Assembly (NCBI GenBank): GCA_017305515.1
Contig: JAFKKP010000303.1
Coordinates: 1 to 60,943 of the forward strand
From: Hyphomicrobiales bacterium
Lineage (GTDB): Bacteria; Pseudomonadota; Alphaproteobacteria; Rhizobiales; Xanthobacteraceae
Reading direction: 5' to 3'
DNA length: 60,943 nucleotides
The position numbers were made by a program, and so were the translations under genes. Shown here piece by piece: positions 38,285 to 47,590 of this stretch. The notes under the pieces were generated by a model, which was not told the origin of the DNA, did no database searches, and saw only the letters and a program-made list of their open reading frames with translations. Numbering within the stretch: position 1 is the stretch's first letter; each line of letters begins with the position of its first letter.

Positions 38285-39478
38285 ATGTCCCAGTCCGATC
38301 CCGTCGTCATCGTCTCCGCCGTCCGCACGCCGCTCGGCCGCTTTCAGGGCGAATTGTCGCCGTTCAGCGCCCATCAGTTGGGATCGCACGCCATCAACGC
38401 GGCCCTCGAACGCGCAAAACTCTCGCCGGACAAAATCGACGAAGTGTTCATGGGCTGCGTGTTGCCGGCCGGACAAGGCCAGGCGCCTGCCCGTCAGGCC
38501 GCGCGCGGCGCGAAACTGCCGGACGCCACGGGTGCTACCACCATCAACAAGGTCTGCGGCTCGGGCATGAAGGCCACGATGCTCGCACACGACATCATCA
38601 ACGCGGGCTCCGCGCAGATCGTCGTTTCCGGCGGCATGGAGAGCATGAGCAACGCGCCATATCTGCTGCAAAAGGCGCGCGCCGGTTATCGCGTCGGCCA
38701 TGATCGCATCATCGATCACATGCTGATGGACGGCCTCGAGGACGCTTACGAGACCGGGCGTTCGATGGGCGATTTCGGCGAAGCTGCTGCGGAAGCCTAT
38801 CAGTTCTCACGCAAGGATCAGGACGATTATGCCGTCGAGACTTTGACGCGCGCGCGCAAGGCCGTGCAGGACGGCTCGTTCAAGAAGGAAATTGCGCCGA
38901 TCAAGGTGAAGGAAAAAGCCGGCGAGCGCGTCGTCGAGAACGACGAGCATCCGTTGAAAGTGGACCCTGCGAAAATTCCGAATCTCAAACCGGCGTTCCG
39001 CGCCAATGGCACGATCACGCCCGCCGCCTCCTCCGCCAATGCGGACGGCGCAGCTGCGCTCGTTCTGACGCGCCGTTCCACCGCCGAGAAAGAAGGTCTG
39101 CCGATCCTCGCCGAGATCAAAGGCCACTCCACGCACAGCCAGGCACCCGACTGGTTCACCACCGCGCCGATCCCGGCGATCCGCAAGTTGCTGGAGAAGG
39201 TCGGCTGGAAAGCGTCCGACGTCGATCTTTACGAGATCAACGAAGCCTTCGCGGTTGTGCCGATGGCGGCGGCGAAAGACCTCGGCATTCCGCGCGACAG
39301 GCTCAACGTCAATGGCGGCGCCTGCGCGCTCGGTCATCCGATCGGCGCGACCGGCGCACGCATCATCGTGACGCTGCTGCATGCGATGGAAAAAAATAAC
39401 GTCCAGCGCGGCATTGCTTCACTGTGCATCGGCGGCGGCGAAGCGACCGCCATCGCCATCGAACGCAAACTTCATTGA
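38285..39478 (+). CDS. Acetyl-CoA acetyltransferase (thiolase)
   Basis: 397-residue thiolase. The nucleophilic cysteine is in NKVCGSGMKATM (about 88), the second in SLCIGGGEATAIA near the C-terminus, and the His/Asn pocket in EINEAFAVVP and GGACALGHPIGATGARI. Start at 38285 (MSQSDPVVIVSAVRTPLGRF): AGGAG ends six bases ahead; the ATG at 38279 touches the ribosome site and is not used. It may be biosynthetic (acetoacetyl-CoA) or degradative; no phaB follows. Confidence 0.92.
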   Translation: MSQSDPVVIVSAVRTPLGRFQGELSPFSAHQLGSHAINAALERAKLSPDKIDEVFMGCVLPAGQGQAPARQAARGAKLPDATGATTINKVCGSGMKATMLAHDIINAGSAQIVVSGGMESMSNAPYLLQKARAGYRVGHDRIIDHMLMDGLEDAYETGRSMGDFGEAAAEAYQFSRKDQDDYAVETLTRARKAVQDGSFKKEIAPIKVKEKAGERVVENDEHPLKVDPAKIPNLKPAFRANGTITPAASSANADGAAALVLTRRSTAEKEGLPILAEIKGHSTHSQAPDWFTTAPIPAIRKLLEKVGWKASDVDLYEINEAFAVVPMAAAKDLGIPRDRLNVNGGACALGHPIGATGARIIVTLLHAMEKNNVQRGIASLCIGGGEATAIAIERKLH

Positions 39479-39517
39479 TTCAACCCGCGCGGCATCTGTC
39501 GCGCCGATGGTGACGAG

Positions 39518-40807
39518 ATGAACAACGTCAAGCGTACCCCTTCGACGCGCCGCCTTGTCGTCACCGGCATGGGCGCAGTATCGCCGCTCGGCTGCGGTGT
39601 GGAAGCGCACTGGTCGCGGCTTCTGGCCGGTCAATCCGGCCTGCGTGCGCTGTCCGACAATATCCTCGGCGACCTGCCTGCGAAGGTTTGCGGTGTAGTT
39701 CCAGACGCCGCCGAAGATCCCGAAGCTGGTTTCGATCCGGATCGCGCCGTTCCGCGCAAGGATCAGAAGAAAATGGATCGCTTCATCCAGTTCGCCATGA
39801 TGGCGGCGGATGAGGCGATTGCGCAGTCCGGCTGGAAGCCGCAGAGCGAACGCGACAAGGAACGCACGGCCACCATCATCGCGTCGGGCATCGGCGGCTT
39901 TCCGACGATTGTCGATGCCGTGCGAACCGTTGACGAACGCGGCGTGCGCCGCCTCTCGCCTTTCACGGTGCCTTCATTTCTCGTCAATCTCGCCGCCGGA
40001 CAGGTCGCGATCCGTCACGGCTTCAAGGGCCCGCTCGGCGCGCCGGTCACAGCATGCGCCGCCGGCGTGCAGGCCATCGGCGATGCGGCACGCATGATTC
40101 ATTCGGGTGAAGCTGATGTCGCCATCTGTGGCGGCGCGGAGGCCTGCATCGACCGCGTCAGCCTCGGCGGATTTGCGGCAGCCCGCGCGCTCTCGACGAA
40201 TTTCAACGATCAGCCGACCAAAGCCTCGCGTCCGTTCGACAAAGATCGCGACGGTTTCGTGATGGGCGAAGGTGCGGGCGTTCTTGTTATCGAGACGCTC
40301 GATCATGCCCTGAGCCGCGGCGCAAACCCGATTGCCGAACTCGTCGGTTACGGAACGACATCGGACGCCTATCACATGACGGCGGGGCCGGAAGACGGCG
40401 ACGGCGCGCGTCGCGCGATTGAACTCGCTCTGCGTCAGGCTGGAATTTCGCCGCTCGAAGTCCAGCACCTCAATGCGCATGCAACTTCCACACCTGTCGG
40501 TGACAACGGCGAACTGGCGGCAATCAAGTCGGTGTTCGGAACCGAAGGCGGTGTTGCCGTCACTTCGACAAAATCCGCCACCGGTCATCTGCTCGGCGCG
40601 GCCGGCGGGCTTGAAGCAATCTATTCGGTGCTTGCGCTGCGCGACCAGATCGCGCCTGTGACGCTCAATCTCGATCATCCGGATGCGGCGGCGGAGGGCA
40701 TCGACCTCGTGCGCGGCGCGGCGCGGCCGATGCAAATCGAACACGTCCTGTCCAACGGTTTCGGTTTCGGCGGTGTCAATGCGAGTGTATTGTTCCGCGC
40801 GTGGTGA
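39518..40807 (+). CDS. 3-oxoacyl-ACP synthase II (FabF-like)
   Basis: 429-residue condensing enzyme with an intact Cys-His-His triad: APVTACAAGVQAIG (Cys at about 177), HLNAHATSTPVGD and KSATGHLLGAAGGLEAI. Opening RRLVVTGMGAVSPLGCGVEA. It lies apart from the usual fabD/fabG/acpP cluster, so it is likely a second KAS II of specialised use. It follows the thiolase by 39 bases and precedes a methyltransferase, suggesting a small lipid-type module. Confidence 0.9.
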   Translation: MNNVKRTPSTRRLVVTGMGAVSPLGCGVEAHWSRLLAGQSGLRALSDNILGDLPAKVCGVVPDAAEDPEAGFDPDRAVPRKDQKKMDRFIQFAMMAADEAIAQSGWKPQSERDKERTATIIASGIGGFPTIVDAVRTVDERGVRRLSPFTVPSFLVNLAAGQVAIRHGFKGPLGAPVTACAAGVQAIGDAARMIHSGEADVAICGGAEACIDRVSLGGFAAARALSTNFNDQPTKASRPFDKDRDGFVMGEGAGVLVIETLDHALSRGANPIAELVGYGTTSDAYHMTAGPEDGDGARRAIELALRQAGISPLEVQHLNAHATSTPVGDNGELAAIKSVFGTEGGVAVTSTKSATGHLLGAAGGLEAIYSVLALRDQIAPVTLNLDHPDAAAEGIDLVRGAARPMQIEHVLSNGFGFGGVNASVLFRAW

Positions 40808-40822
40808 CACGCGAGGCCGAAC

Positions 40823-41686
40823 ATGACCCTCCCCGCCGTTGACGAACGCAACGCAGACCAGATTGCCTACTGGAACGGCGAAGGCGGCCAACACTGGACC
40901 GAGCAGCAGCAGGTGCAGGATCTCGTGCTTGCACCCGTGCTGGACATTCTGATCGATCGCGCAAAGATCAAACCGGGCGAGCGCATCGTCGACATCGGCT
41001 GCGGCTGCGGCGCATCGACTTTTGTCCTCGCACAAAAGACCGGATCGTCGGGACACGTCACCGGTCTCGACATTTCATCGCCGATGCTGGGCCGCGCGCG
41101 TGAACTCACCCCGCCCGGCGCGCCCATCGATTTCGTGCTGGCGGACGCTACGGTTTACGACTTCAAGTCCTTGAGCGCCGATCTCTTGTTCTCACGCTTC
41201 GGCGTGATGTTTTTCGGCGATCCGACGGCGTCGTTCACTAATATGCGTAATGCGCTGCGTCCAAACGGACGGCTTGTCTTCGCCTGCTGGCGCACGCCGC
41301 GCGACAATCCGATGTTCATGCTGCCGCTTCAGGAAGCCTACAAGCACGTACCGAAACTTCCCGAGGTGAAACCGGACGATCCGGGCCCGTTCGCATTCGC
41401 CAGCGACGAACGCGTGAAAAGGATTCTCACCGGCGCAGGCTTCGCGTCGATTGCCATCGAACGCGCCGACCTTATGTTCGATATCGCAACCGGCAGGGGC
41501 CTCGATGCCGCAATGGAAACCGCGACCTCGATTGGACCGGCGAGCCGCGCCATCGCCGACCAGCCGCCCGCCCTCGCCAACGCTGCCATTGAATCGATTC
41601 GCGCAGCCCTCGCAGCGCGTCTCACCGGCAATCAGGTGCCGCTCGCCGGATCGATCTGGATTGTGACGGCTGCGAACGGCGGCTGA
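40823..41686 (+). CDS. SAM-dependent methyltransferase, class I
   Basis: 287 residues. The SAM-binding motif is GERIVDIGCGCGASTFVLAQ at about 53-72, followed by VTGLDISSPMLGRAREL at about 80-96 and DLLFSRFGVMFFGD at about 120. The fold matches UbiE/methyltransf_11-type small-molecule enzymes. It follows the KAS gene by 15 bases. The acceptor is unknown. Confidence 0.87.
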   Translation: MTLPAVDERNADQIAYWNGEGGQHWTEQQQVQDLVLAPVLDILIDRAKIKPGERIVDIGCGCGASTFVLAQKTGSSGHVTGLDISSPMLGRARELTPPGAPIDFVLADATVYDFKSLSADLLFSRFGVMFFGDPTASFTNMRNALRPNGRLVFACWRTPRDNPMFMLPLQEAYKHVPKLPEVKPDDPGPFAFASDERVKRILTGAGFASIAIERADLMFDIATGRGLDAAMETATSIGPASRAIADQPPALANAAIESIRAALAARLTGNQVPLAGSIWIVTAANGG

Positions 41687-41826
41687 GACGCTCCCCTTCA
41701 AAATCCTGCAGTTGCGTCATATCGCGCAATGTGTCCGTGCGGCTGCAATCCCTAGATTATGCAACCTGTTGCGGAACCTGCCGTTTCGCCGATGCTTATG
41801 CATAGGCACGCAACGGAGGATTTCTT

Positions 41827-42057
41827 ATGGCACGTAAATATTCAAAAGCCGCGTCGAAGAATGTCGAGCGCGCGATGAAAAAACGCAATAAGGGCACATT
41901 GAGAAGCGGAAGATCGGGTAAGAAGGTGACGAGTCGCATGCAGGCCATCGCGATCGGACTTTCGGAAGCCCGCAAGGAAGGCAAGAAAGTCCCGAAAAAA
42001 TCCAAAAAAAGTTCGGCGAAGCGTTCGACAAAACGATCCAAGACAAAACGAACCTGA
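41827..42057 (+). CDS. DUF6496 very basic small protein
   Basis: 76 residues, about one third Lys or Arg, in the pattern MARKYSKAASKNVERAMKKR with a tail KKSKKSSAKRSTKRSKTKRT. I assign it to the DUF6496 family. The tail resembles eukaryotic H1-type or HU-like nucleoid tails, so nucleic-acid binding is plausible but unproven. GGAGG lies ahead of the ATG. The GHSAG membrane gene starts 26 bases downstream. Confidence 0.75.
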   Translation: MARKYSKAASKNVERAMKKRNKGTLRSGRSGKKVTSRMQAIAIGLSEARKEGKKVPKKSKKSSAKRSTKRSKTKRT

Positions 42058-42083
42058 AATTCGAGACCGGGACATTTTAATAA

Positions 42084-43304
42084 GTGCAAGTTCACAGCCG
42101 GCGCGTTTTCTTCATCGAGGGTTATGAACCGAAGGGCGCCGGCGGTTTTTACCGCCTGTTCAAGCGCGAGTGGATTCGCTTCCGCAAGACCTGGAGCGTG
42201 GACAGCACGCTCACCGACGTTCAATTTAACTCTGACGACATCGCCGGATGGGACATCGAAACCTCCGGCCCGAACTGGCAGGTCTCCACGCGCTACGAGT
42301 TTCTGAGACTCGAACACCAGATCAGAACCAATCTGGCGCAATCGGTTTGGCTGCAAATTGCGCGCGCGCTGCGCTGGATCGCAGGCGATCTTGCTGCAGG
42401 CTCATTGTGGCGCGTGTTCCGCGTGTCTTGGCGCATGGGCGTCCTTCTCAGCTACTCGCAGGTGCTGCTGTTGCTCTGGCTCGGCCTGACGATTGCGGGC
42501 GCGTGGCTTGCGGCGCACATCGTTGCATCGAACGGCTTTCCGCTGCTCGCGCAGATTGCATCAGCAGCGGTCGCCTCAGGTGCGATCTTCGCGCTGCTTC
42601 GTCCGATCACCGAAGCGATGTTCGTCAATCAGTTGAATAATTGCTGGCCTTATCTGCGCGAATTCGCGCGCGGTACGCCGACCGGCTTCGACCGGTCCGT
42701 CGAAACATTCGTCGAGCGGATCGTGACATCAGTGAAGGCGGGCGACACCGACGAGATTCTGATTGTCGGCCATAGTGCAGGCGCGATGCTGGCGCTGACG
42801 GCGATCAAGCGCGCGCTGGACATCGATCCGAACCTCGGCACGCGACGCGCCGATGTCGCCGTTGTCACCGTCGGCTCGATCATGCCGATTTTCGCGATGC
42901 ATCCGGATGCGCAGAAGCTGCGCGATACGATCCGCGCTGTCGCAACAGATCCGACGATTTCGTGGACCGATTGCCAGGCCCGCGAGGACTTCATGAATTT
43001 CACCGATTTCGACCCTGTTGCAGATGCCGGAATCGAATGCGGCGACCGGCGATGCAATCCCTCCGTGTGGCAAATTCCATTTCAGGAGACGATCACGCCA
43101 GAAACATTCAAGCGCATGCGCTTCAACTACTGGCGCAAGCACTATCACTACATCATGTCGAACGAGCGCCGCGCCGCTTACGATTACTTTATGTTCGTCT
43201 GCGGACCCGCGCCGTTTTCGCTTTGGGCATCGCAGCGCGACGTTGACGCCCTCTTCGCGCCGGACGGCTCCTATCGCGTGCCTGTGCTGAAAGCCGCCGA
43301 ATAA
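42084..43304 (+). CDS. Membrane protein with alpha/beta-hydrolase-like domain
   Basis: 406 residues from a GTG start, not recognised as a named family. Residues 1-110 are soluble (VFFIEGYEPKGAGGFYRLFK). Two or three hydrophobic helices follow at about 120-180 (LLSYSQVLLLLWLGLTIAGA). The C-terminal half carries IVGHSAGAMLALTAIKRAL at about 228-246, a lipase-type nucleophile elbow (Gly-His-Ser-Ala-Gly), and further on a cysteine-containing stretch (GIECGDRRCNPSVW). A serine hydrolase on the membrane is likely; a general base and His cannot be identified with certainty. It may act with the DUF6496 gene upstream. Confidence 0.7.
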   Translation: MQVHSRRVFFIEGYEPKGAGGFYRLFKREWIRFRKTWSVDSTLTDVQFNSDDIAGWDIETSGPNWQVSTRYEFLRLEHQIRTNLAQSVWLQIARALRWIAGDLAAGSLWRVFRVSWRMGVLLSYSQVLLLLWLGLTIAGAWLAAHIVASNGFPLLAQIASAAVASGAIFALLRPITEAMFVNQLNNCWPYLREFARGTPTGFDRSVETFVERIVTSVKAGDTDEILIVGHSAGAMLALTAIKRALDIDPNLGTRRADVAVVTVGSIMPIFAMHPDAQKLRDTIRAVATDPTISWTDCQAREDFMNFTDFDPVADAGIECGDRRCNPSVWQIPFQETITPETFKRMRFNYWRKHYHYIMSNERRAAYDYFMFVCGPAPFSLWASQRDVDALFAPDGSYRVPVLKAAE

Positions 43305-43305
43305 T

Positions 43306-44856
43306 CTAGGCGCGCAGGGATTCGGCGAGCTTGTGCTTGAGAATTTTGCCGGTGGATGTCGCCGGCAACGCGTCGAGCACGATGATCTGCGATGGCCTTT
43401 TGTACGACGTGAGTTGGTCGCCGAGAAATCCCATCAGCTCGGATGGCGTGACCTTAGTGCCTTTCAGAAGCTGCACAAAGGCGACGACTTCCTCGTTGCC
43501 GTCCACCGGCCGCCCGACAACGGCGGACTGCACGACGGCATCGTGCGAATTCAATACCGCCTCCACTTCCGCCGGATAGACGTTGAAGCCGGAGCGGATA
43601 ATCATCTCCTTGGTGCGGCCCGCGATGAACATGCAGTCGCCCTCGAAGCGCGCGAGATCGCCGGTGTTGAACCAGCCTTCGGGATCGATCGCCTTTGCGG
43701 TCAGATCGGGCGCACGATAATAACCGCGCATCACATTACGCCCGCGCACATGAAGCTCGCCCACCTCACCCTCCGCGACCGGCTTGCCGTCGCGTCCGAC
43801 GATGCGCGCCTCGATGCCGGGAAGAAGTTTGCCGACCGAATGATCGTCCCGCGGCGAATCGAACCGCACGCCGGAAATGCCCGGCGCACATTCGGTGATG
43901 CCGTAGCCGTTCAGAAGCGAAAGACCGAGTTCTTTTTCGACGCGCGTTTTCAGATCGAGATCGAGCGGCGCGCCGGCCACGCCGATCAGGCGGAGCGGTC
44001 CTTTTTTCGGCCTTTCGATGCCCGCGAGCGTCATGTGTTCGAGCAGCCGTTGATACGTCGCCGGTACGCCGTTGAGGATCGTGATGGATTCTTCCGCGAG
44101 CGCCTTCGCAAGCAATGCAGGGGCGTATTTGCTGACGAGGCGCACAGTGCCGCCCGTCATCAACGTCATCAGCAACAGCGAAATTCCGACGATGTGAGAG
44201 ATCGGCAGCACGACATAGAGCTTGTCGCGGCTATCCATCTTGCGGAAGCGCGCCGTCGTCATGGCGCTGAACAGGAGGTTTTCGTGCGTCAGCATCACGC
44301 CCTTCGGCGTGCCCGTGGTGCCGGACGTGTAGATGAGCACCGCAACCTGCTCCGCCGCGCTGTTTTCAACCGGTTCGGCGGTGGCCGACTCGTTCAAAGC
44401 CGTGACCCCGATTCCGCTCAATGGACCGATGTCCATGATCGCCGCACTGCTGCGTGTCGCATGCGCCGCCGCTTCATTCGACACCCCCGCCGTAAAGAAC
44501 ATTCGCCGCGTGCCGCTGTGATCCCGAATTTGATCGAGTTCGCGCGCCGAAAGACGCGGATTGACCACGATCGCCCACGCATCGATGCGGCTGGCCGCCA
44601 GCAGCAGGCCCGCAAGCGCGATGCAGTTTTCGCTGACGATCATCATGCGGTCGCCCGCGCGAATTCCAAGCGACTGGAGCGCCGATGCAATCTGCGGAAC
44701 GGCTTCCGCGAGCTTGCCGTAGGACCAGACGTCGTTGTCCTCGACGAGCGCCGGGTGATCGGGCGTCTGAATCGCATAACGATCCATGACCTGATGTAAC
44801 CGCTGTGGAATGCTCGCGAGGATTTCGGCAACCTCAAACGACTCCGCAGCAGTCAT
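43306..44856 (-). CDS. Acyl-CoA ligase (class I adenylate-forming)
   Basis: 516-residue AMP-dependent ligase. ATP motif YTSGTTGTPKGVMLTHENL at about 175-193, NGYGITECAPGISG, TGDLARFEGDCMFIAGRTKE and the catalytic lysine near LPATSTGKILKHKLAE. Start ATG 44856 with GGAGG seven bases ahead; the 38 codons upstream overlap the control region. It is divergent from the SDR gene and has an operator of the shared kind at 44888-44904 right at its -35 box. Substrate unknown; possibly an aromatic or medium-chain acid. Confidence 0.9.
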   Translation of the reverse strand: MTAAESFEVAEILASIPQRLHQVMDRYAIQTPDHPALVEDNDVWSYGKLAEAVPQIASALQSLGIRAGDRMMIVSENCIALAGLLLAASRIDAWAIVVNPRLSARELDQIRDHSGTRRMFFTAGVSNEAAAHATRSSAAIMDIGPLSGIGVTALNESATAEPVENSAAEQVAVLIYTSGTTGTPKGVMLTHENLLFSAMTTARFRKMDSRDKLYVVLPISHIVGISLLLMTLMTGGTVRLVSKYAPALLAKALAEESITILNGVPATYQRLLEHMTLAGIERPKKGPLRLIGVAGAPLDLDLKTRVEKELGLSLLNGYGITECAPGISGVRFDSPRDDHSVGKLLPGIEARIVGRDGKPVAEGEVGELHVRGRNVMRGYYRAPDLTAKAIDPEGWFNTGDLARFEGDCMFIAGRTKEMIIRSGFNVYPAEVEAVLNSHDAVVQSAVVGRPVDGNEEVVAFVQLLKGTKVTPSELMGFLGDQLTSYKRPSQIIVLDALPATSTGKILKHKLAESLRA

Positions 44857-44887
44857 CCCGCATCCTCCAAACGCTGCCACCACTAAT

Positions 44888-44910
44888 GGTTCTTTTTCAG
44901 AACCCGTCAA
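44888..44910 (-). promoter_or_regulatory. Shared operator A with -35 box (acyl-CoA ligase)
   Basis: GGTTCT-5-AGAACC, 17 bases (44888-44904), touches TTGACG (minus strand, 44905-44910). The dyad fills the -35/-10 spacer of the ligase promoter. A 22-base stretch here and at site B (54603-54624) agrees in 20 positions. Confidence 0.7.
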
Positions 44911-45029
44911 GGGCACGAGCTCGCGTCGGATCAATCGAATGATTTTGCTGTGCAGCATTGAATACTGCAAAACTGTTTCTTTCGATGATCTGCCCGTTTA
45001 CAATAGCAAAACCGCAGGATAAAACTATA

Positions 45030-45046
45030 AGTATCAAATTAGAACT
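45030..45046 (+). promoter_or_regulatory. Shared operator D (SDR-GST)
   Basis: AGTATC-5-AGAACT, 17 bases, with one perfect and one degenerate half, ends 20 bases before the SDR TTG start. Same length and half-site as sites A-C. An outer dyad ATAAGT/ACTTAT flanks it. Confidence 0.5.
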
Positions 45047-45065
45047 TATATGCGGGAGGCGGCAC

Positions 45066-45806
45066 TTGGCGGGAAAAGGCGCAGTTTTGCTGGTCGGCGC
45101 CGGCGATGCCATCGGCTCGGCCGTCGCGCGGCGGTTCGCCAAAGGCGGCTACAAGGTCTGCATCGCGCGTCGCGAAGCGGCAAAATCACAGGCCCTGGTC
45201 GATGAACTGACCGCCGAAGGTCTGTCGATGCACGCCTTCAGCGTCGATGCGCGGCAGGAAGCCGAGGTGCAGGCCCTGTTCGCCAAAGTCGAAAAGGAAA
45301 TCGGCCCCATCGAAGTGTGTCTGTTCAACGCCGGCTCCAACGTCAACAAGCCGCTGATCGAGACCACCGAAAAGCTGTTCTTCAAGGCGTGGGAGCTGGC
45401 CTGCTTCGCAGGATTCCTGGTCGGACGCGAAGCTGCAAAATACATGACGGCGCGCGGCCATGGCACGATCCTGTTCACGGGCGCGACGGCCAGCATGCGC
45501 GGCGGCAAGGGTTTTGCCGCATTCGCCGCCGCTAAATTCGGACTGCGTGCGGTCGCGCAGGCGATGGCGCGCGAACTCGGCCCGAAGAACATTCACGTCG
45601 TGCATCTTGTGATTGACGCGGCGGTGGACAGCGAGGCGATCCATCAGCGCATGAAGGCTGCGAAGGGCATCGACGCGAAAGACATTCCGGCGGACAGCCT
45701 CACCAAGACAAGTTCGATTGCCGACGCCTACTGGTTCGCTCATCACCAGCACAAGGACGGCTGGACGTTCGAACTCGATCTGCGGCCGTCCGTGGAGACC
45801 TGGTGA
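45066..45806 (+). CDS. SDR-family protein lacking the catalytic tyrosine
   Basis: 246 residues from a TTG start, with GGGAGG six bases ahead; the frame open to 44958 is not similar to SDRs. Cofactor loop GAVLLVGAGDAIGSAVARRF at 4-23 and NAGSNVNKP at about 86 are SDR-like. The usual YxxxK reads FAAAK (AAFAAAKFGLRAVA at about 155), so tyrosine is replaced by phenylalanine while Ser (GATASM) and Lys are kept. Activity may be changed or absent. Its stop abuts the GST start, and the pair has operator D upstream. Confidence 0.85.
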   Translation: MAGKGAVLLVGAGDAIGSAVARRFAKGGYKVCIARREAAKSQALVDELTAEGLSMHAFSVDARQEAEVQALFAKVEKEIGPIEVCLFNAGSNVNKPLIETTEKLFFKAWELACFAGFLVGREAAKYMTARGHGTILFTGATASMRGGKGFAAFAAAKFGLRAVAQAMARELGPKNIHVVHLVIDAAVDSEAIHQRMKAAKGIDAKDIPADSLTKTSSIADAYWFAHHQHKDGWTFELDLRPSVETW

Positions 45807-46481
45807 ATGGCCGAACCCGATCTGACATTGTGGGGCGTCGGGACCAGCCGCACGGTGCGGCCGCATTGGGCTTTGCATGAACTCGGATTGAAATACACCA
45901 CGCAGGCAATCGGCCCGCGCACCGGCGAAACCAAAACCGCCGAATACACCAAGCTCAATCCGCGCCAGAAGGTGCCGCTGCTTCAGGACGGCGATTTCTC
46001 TATCGGCGAAAGCGCCGCCATTGTCGCCTATCTTTCACGCACCTACTCCGCGCCGGACAAGGCGCTGATTCCGGAAAGCCAGCGCGACTATGCTGCGTGG
46101 CTTGAATGGTGCTTCTTCATCGTCACCGAGCTTGATTCAACGAGCCTCTATGTGATGCGCCGCCACCGCGCCGACGCGCTCGGGCCTCTTTATGGCATCG
46201 CGCCTGAAGTCGTGGCGCAGGCCGGCGAGTATTTCCGCCAGCAGTTGCGGCACGTCGAGGTCGCGCTATCGGACGGCCGGACGCATTTGATGGGCGACAG
46301 ATTCACCAGCGCCGACATTCTGCTGACGACCTGTCTGGACTGGGCCATCGCTTACGGCGTCGGCATTTGCGACAACGCGCATCCCTATCTCGAACGTATG
46401 CGGGCGCGACCCGCCTATCAGCGCAGTGCTGCGGCGAATGTACCGCCCGCGCCGGGCGAGCCGATCAAGCGTCCGGGTTAG
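45807..46481 (+). CDS. Glutathione S-transferase family protein
   Basis: 224-residue GST. N-terminal thioredoxin-like domain (LTLWGVGTSRTVRPHWALHE at about 4-23, and KVPLLQDGDFSIGESAAIVAYL at about 53-74, cis-Pro and glutathione gamma-glutamyl contacts), C-terminal helical domain with FTSADILLTTCLDWA at about 169. Serine-type active site likely (TSRTVR). The ATG follows the SDR stop directly, so translation is coupled. Could conjugate, isomerise or reductively cleave a glutathione adduct. Confidence 0.88.
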   Translation: MAEPDLTLWGVGTSRTVRPHWALHELGLKYTTQAIGPRTGETKTAEYTKLNPRQKVPLLQDGDFSIGESAAIVAYLSRTYSAPDKALIPESQRDYAAWLEWCFFIVTELDSTSLYVMRRHRADALGPLYGIAPEVVAQAGEYFRQQLRHVEVALSDGRTHLMGDRFTSADILLTTCLDWAIAYGVGICDNAHPYLERMRARPAYQRSAAANVPPAPGEPIKRPG

Positions 46482-47573
46482 TTATTCGTTGTAGTTGAAA
46501 TATTTGAAGCCGTGCTGCTTGACGAGTTCGTCGCGCTGCGCCTCGTTCAGATCTTCCCGCACCATTTCCTTGACCATGTCGCTGAACGACGTGGTGGGTT
46601 TCCAGCCCAATTTCTGGAATGCCTTGGTCGGATCGCCCAGCAGCGTTTCGACTTCCGCCGGACGGAAGTAACGCTCATCCACTTCGACGAGGCAGCGGCC
46701 GGACTTCGCGTCAAAACCTTTTTCGTTGACGCCCTCGCCTTCCCAGCGCAGCGAAATGCCGACTTCCTGTGCGGCGAATTCGACGAACTGACGCACCGAA
46801 TGCTGCTTGCCGGTCGCGATCACGAAATCTTCCGGCTTATCCTGCTGCAACATCCGCCACTGCATTTCGACGTAATCGCGGGCGTGGCCCCAGTCGCGCA
46901 GCGCGTTGAGATTGCCGAGATAGAGCTTCTCCTGAAGCCCGAGCTTGATGCGCGCCATCGCGCGCGTGATCTTGCGGGTGACGAACGTTTCGCCGCGCAC
47001 CGGCGACTCGTGATTGAACAGAATGCCGTTGCAGGCGAACATGTTGTACGCCTCGCGGTAGTTCACAGTTATCCAGTATGCATAGAGCTTGGCCACTGCA
47101 TAAGGCGAGCGCGGATAGAACGGCGTCGTTTCCTTCTGCGGCACTTCCTGCACGAGGCCATAAAGCTCAGATGTCGAGGCCTGATAGAACTTCGTCTTCT
47201 TCTCAAGATTGAGAATGCGGATCGCTTCGAGAATGCGCAGCGTGCCGAGCGCGTCGGAGTTCGCGGTATATTCCGGCTCCTCGAACGACACCGCGACATG
47301 GCTTTGGGCGGCGAGATTATAGATCTCATCCGGCTGCACTTCCTGCACGATGCGGATCAAGCTCGATGAATCCGTAAGATCGCCATGGTGAAGGGTCAGG
47401 TCATAACCCTTGTCGTGCGGATCGTGATAAAGATGATCGATGCGGTCGGTGTTGAACAGCGATGTGCGCCGCTTGATGCCGTGGACGGAATAACCCTTCG
47501 ACAGCAGCAACTCGGCGAGATACGCGCCATCCTGTCCGGTGATTCCCGTAATCAGCGCAGTTTTTCCGGACAT
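46482..47573 (-). CDS. gmd: GDP-mannose 4,6-dehydratase
   Basis: 363 residues. NADP motif [20 protein letters not shown] at about 6-25, [28 protein letters not shown] and the catalytic STSELYG with [16 protein letters not shown] (YxxxK). Makes GDP-4-keto-6-deoxymannose for fucose/rhamnose-type sugars of surface polysaccharides. Typical length. It follows the LptF/LptG permease by 17 bases; no fcl or other sugar genes are next to it. Confidence 0.95.
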   Translation of the reverse strand: MSGKTALITGITGQDGAYLAELLLSKGYSVHGIKRRTSLFNTDRIDHLYHDPHDKGYDLTLHHGDLTDSSSLIRIVQEVQPDEIYNLAAQSHVAVSFEEPEYTANSDALGTLRILEAIRILNLEKKTKFYQASTSELYGLVQEVPQKETTPFYPRSPYAVAKLYAYWITVNYREAYNMFACNGILFNHESPVRGETFVTRKITRAMARIKLGLQEKLYLGNLNALRDWGHARDYVEMQWRMLQQDKPEDFVIATGKQHSVRQFVEFAAQEVGISLRWEGEGVNEKGFDAKSGRCLVEVDERYFRPAEVETLLGDPTKAFQKLGWKPTTSFSDMVKEMVREDLNEAQRDELVKQHGFKYFNYNE

Positions 47574-47590
47574 TCCCAAAAGCCTTTTCT

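Noticed and set aside
43333-44799. 488-codon plus-strand frame
   Set aside because: Antisense to the ligase gene at 43306-44856, with arginine/histidine-rich translation and no motif.
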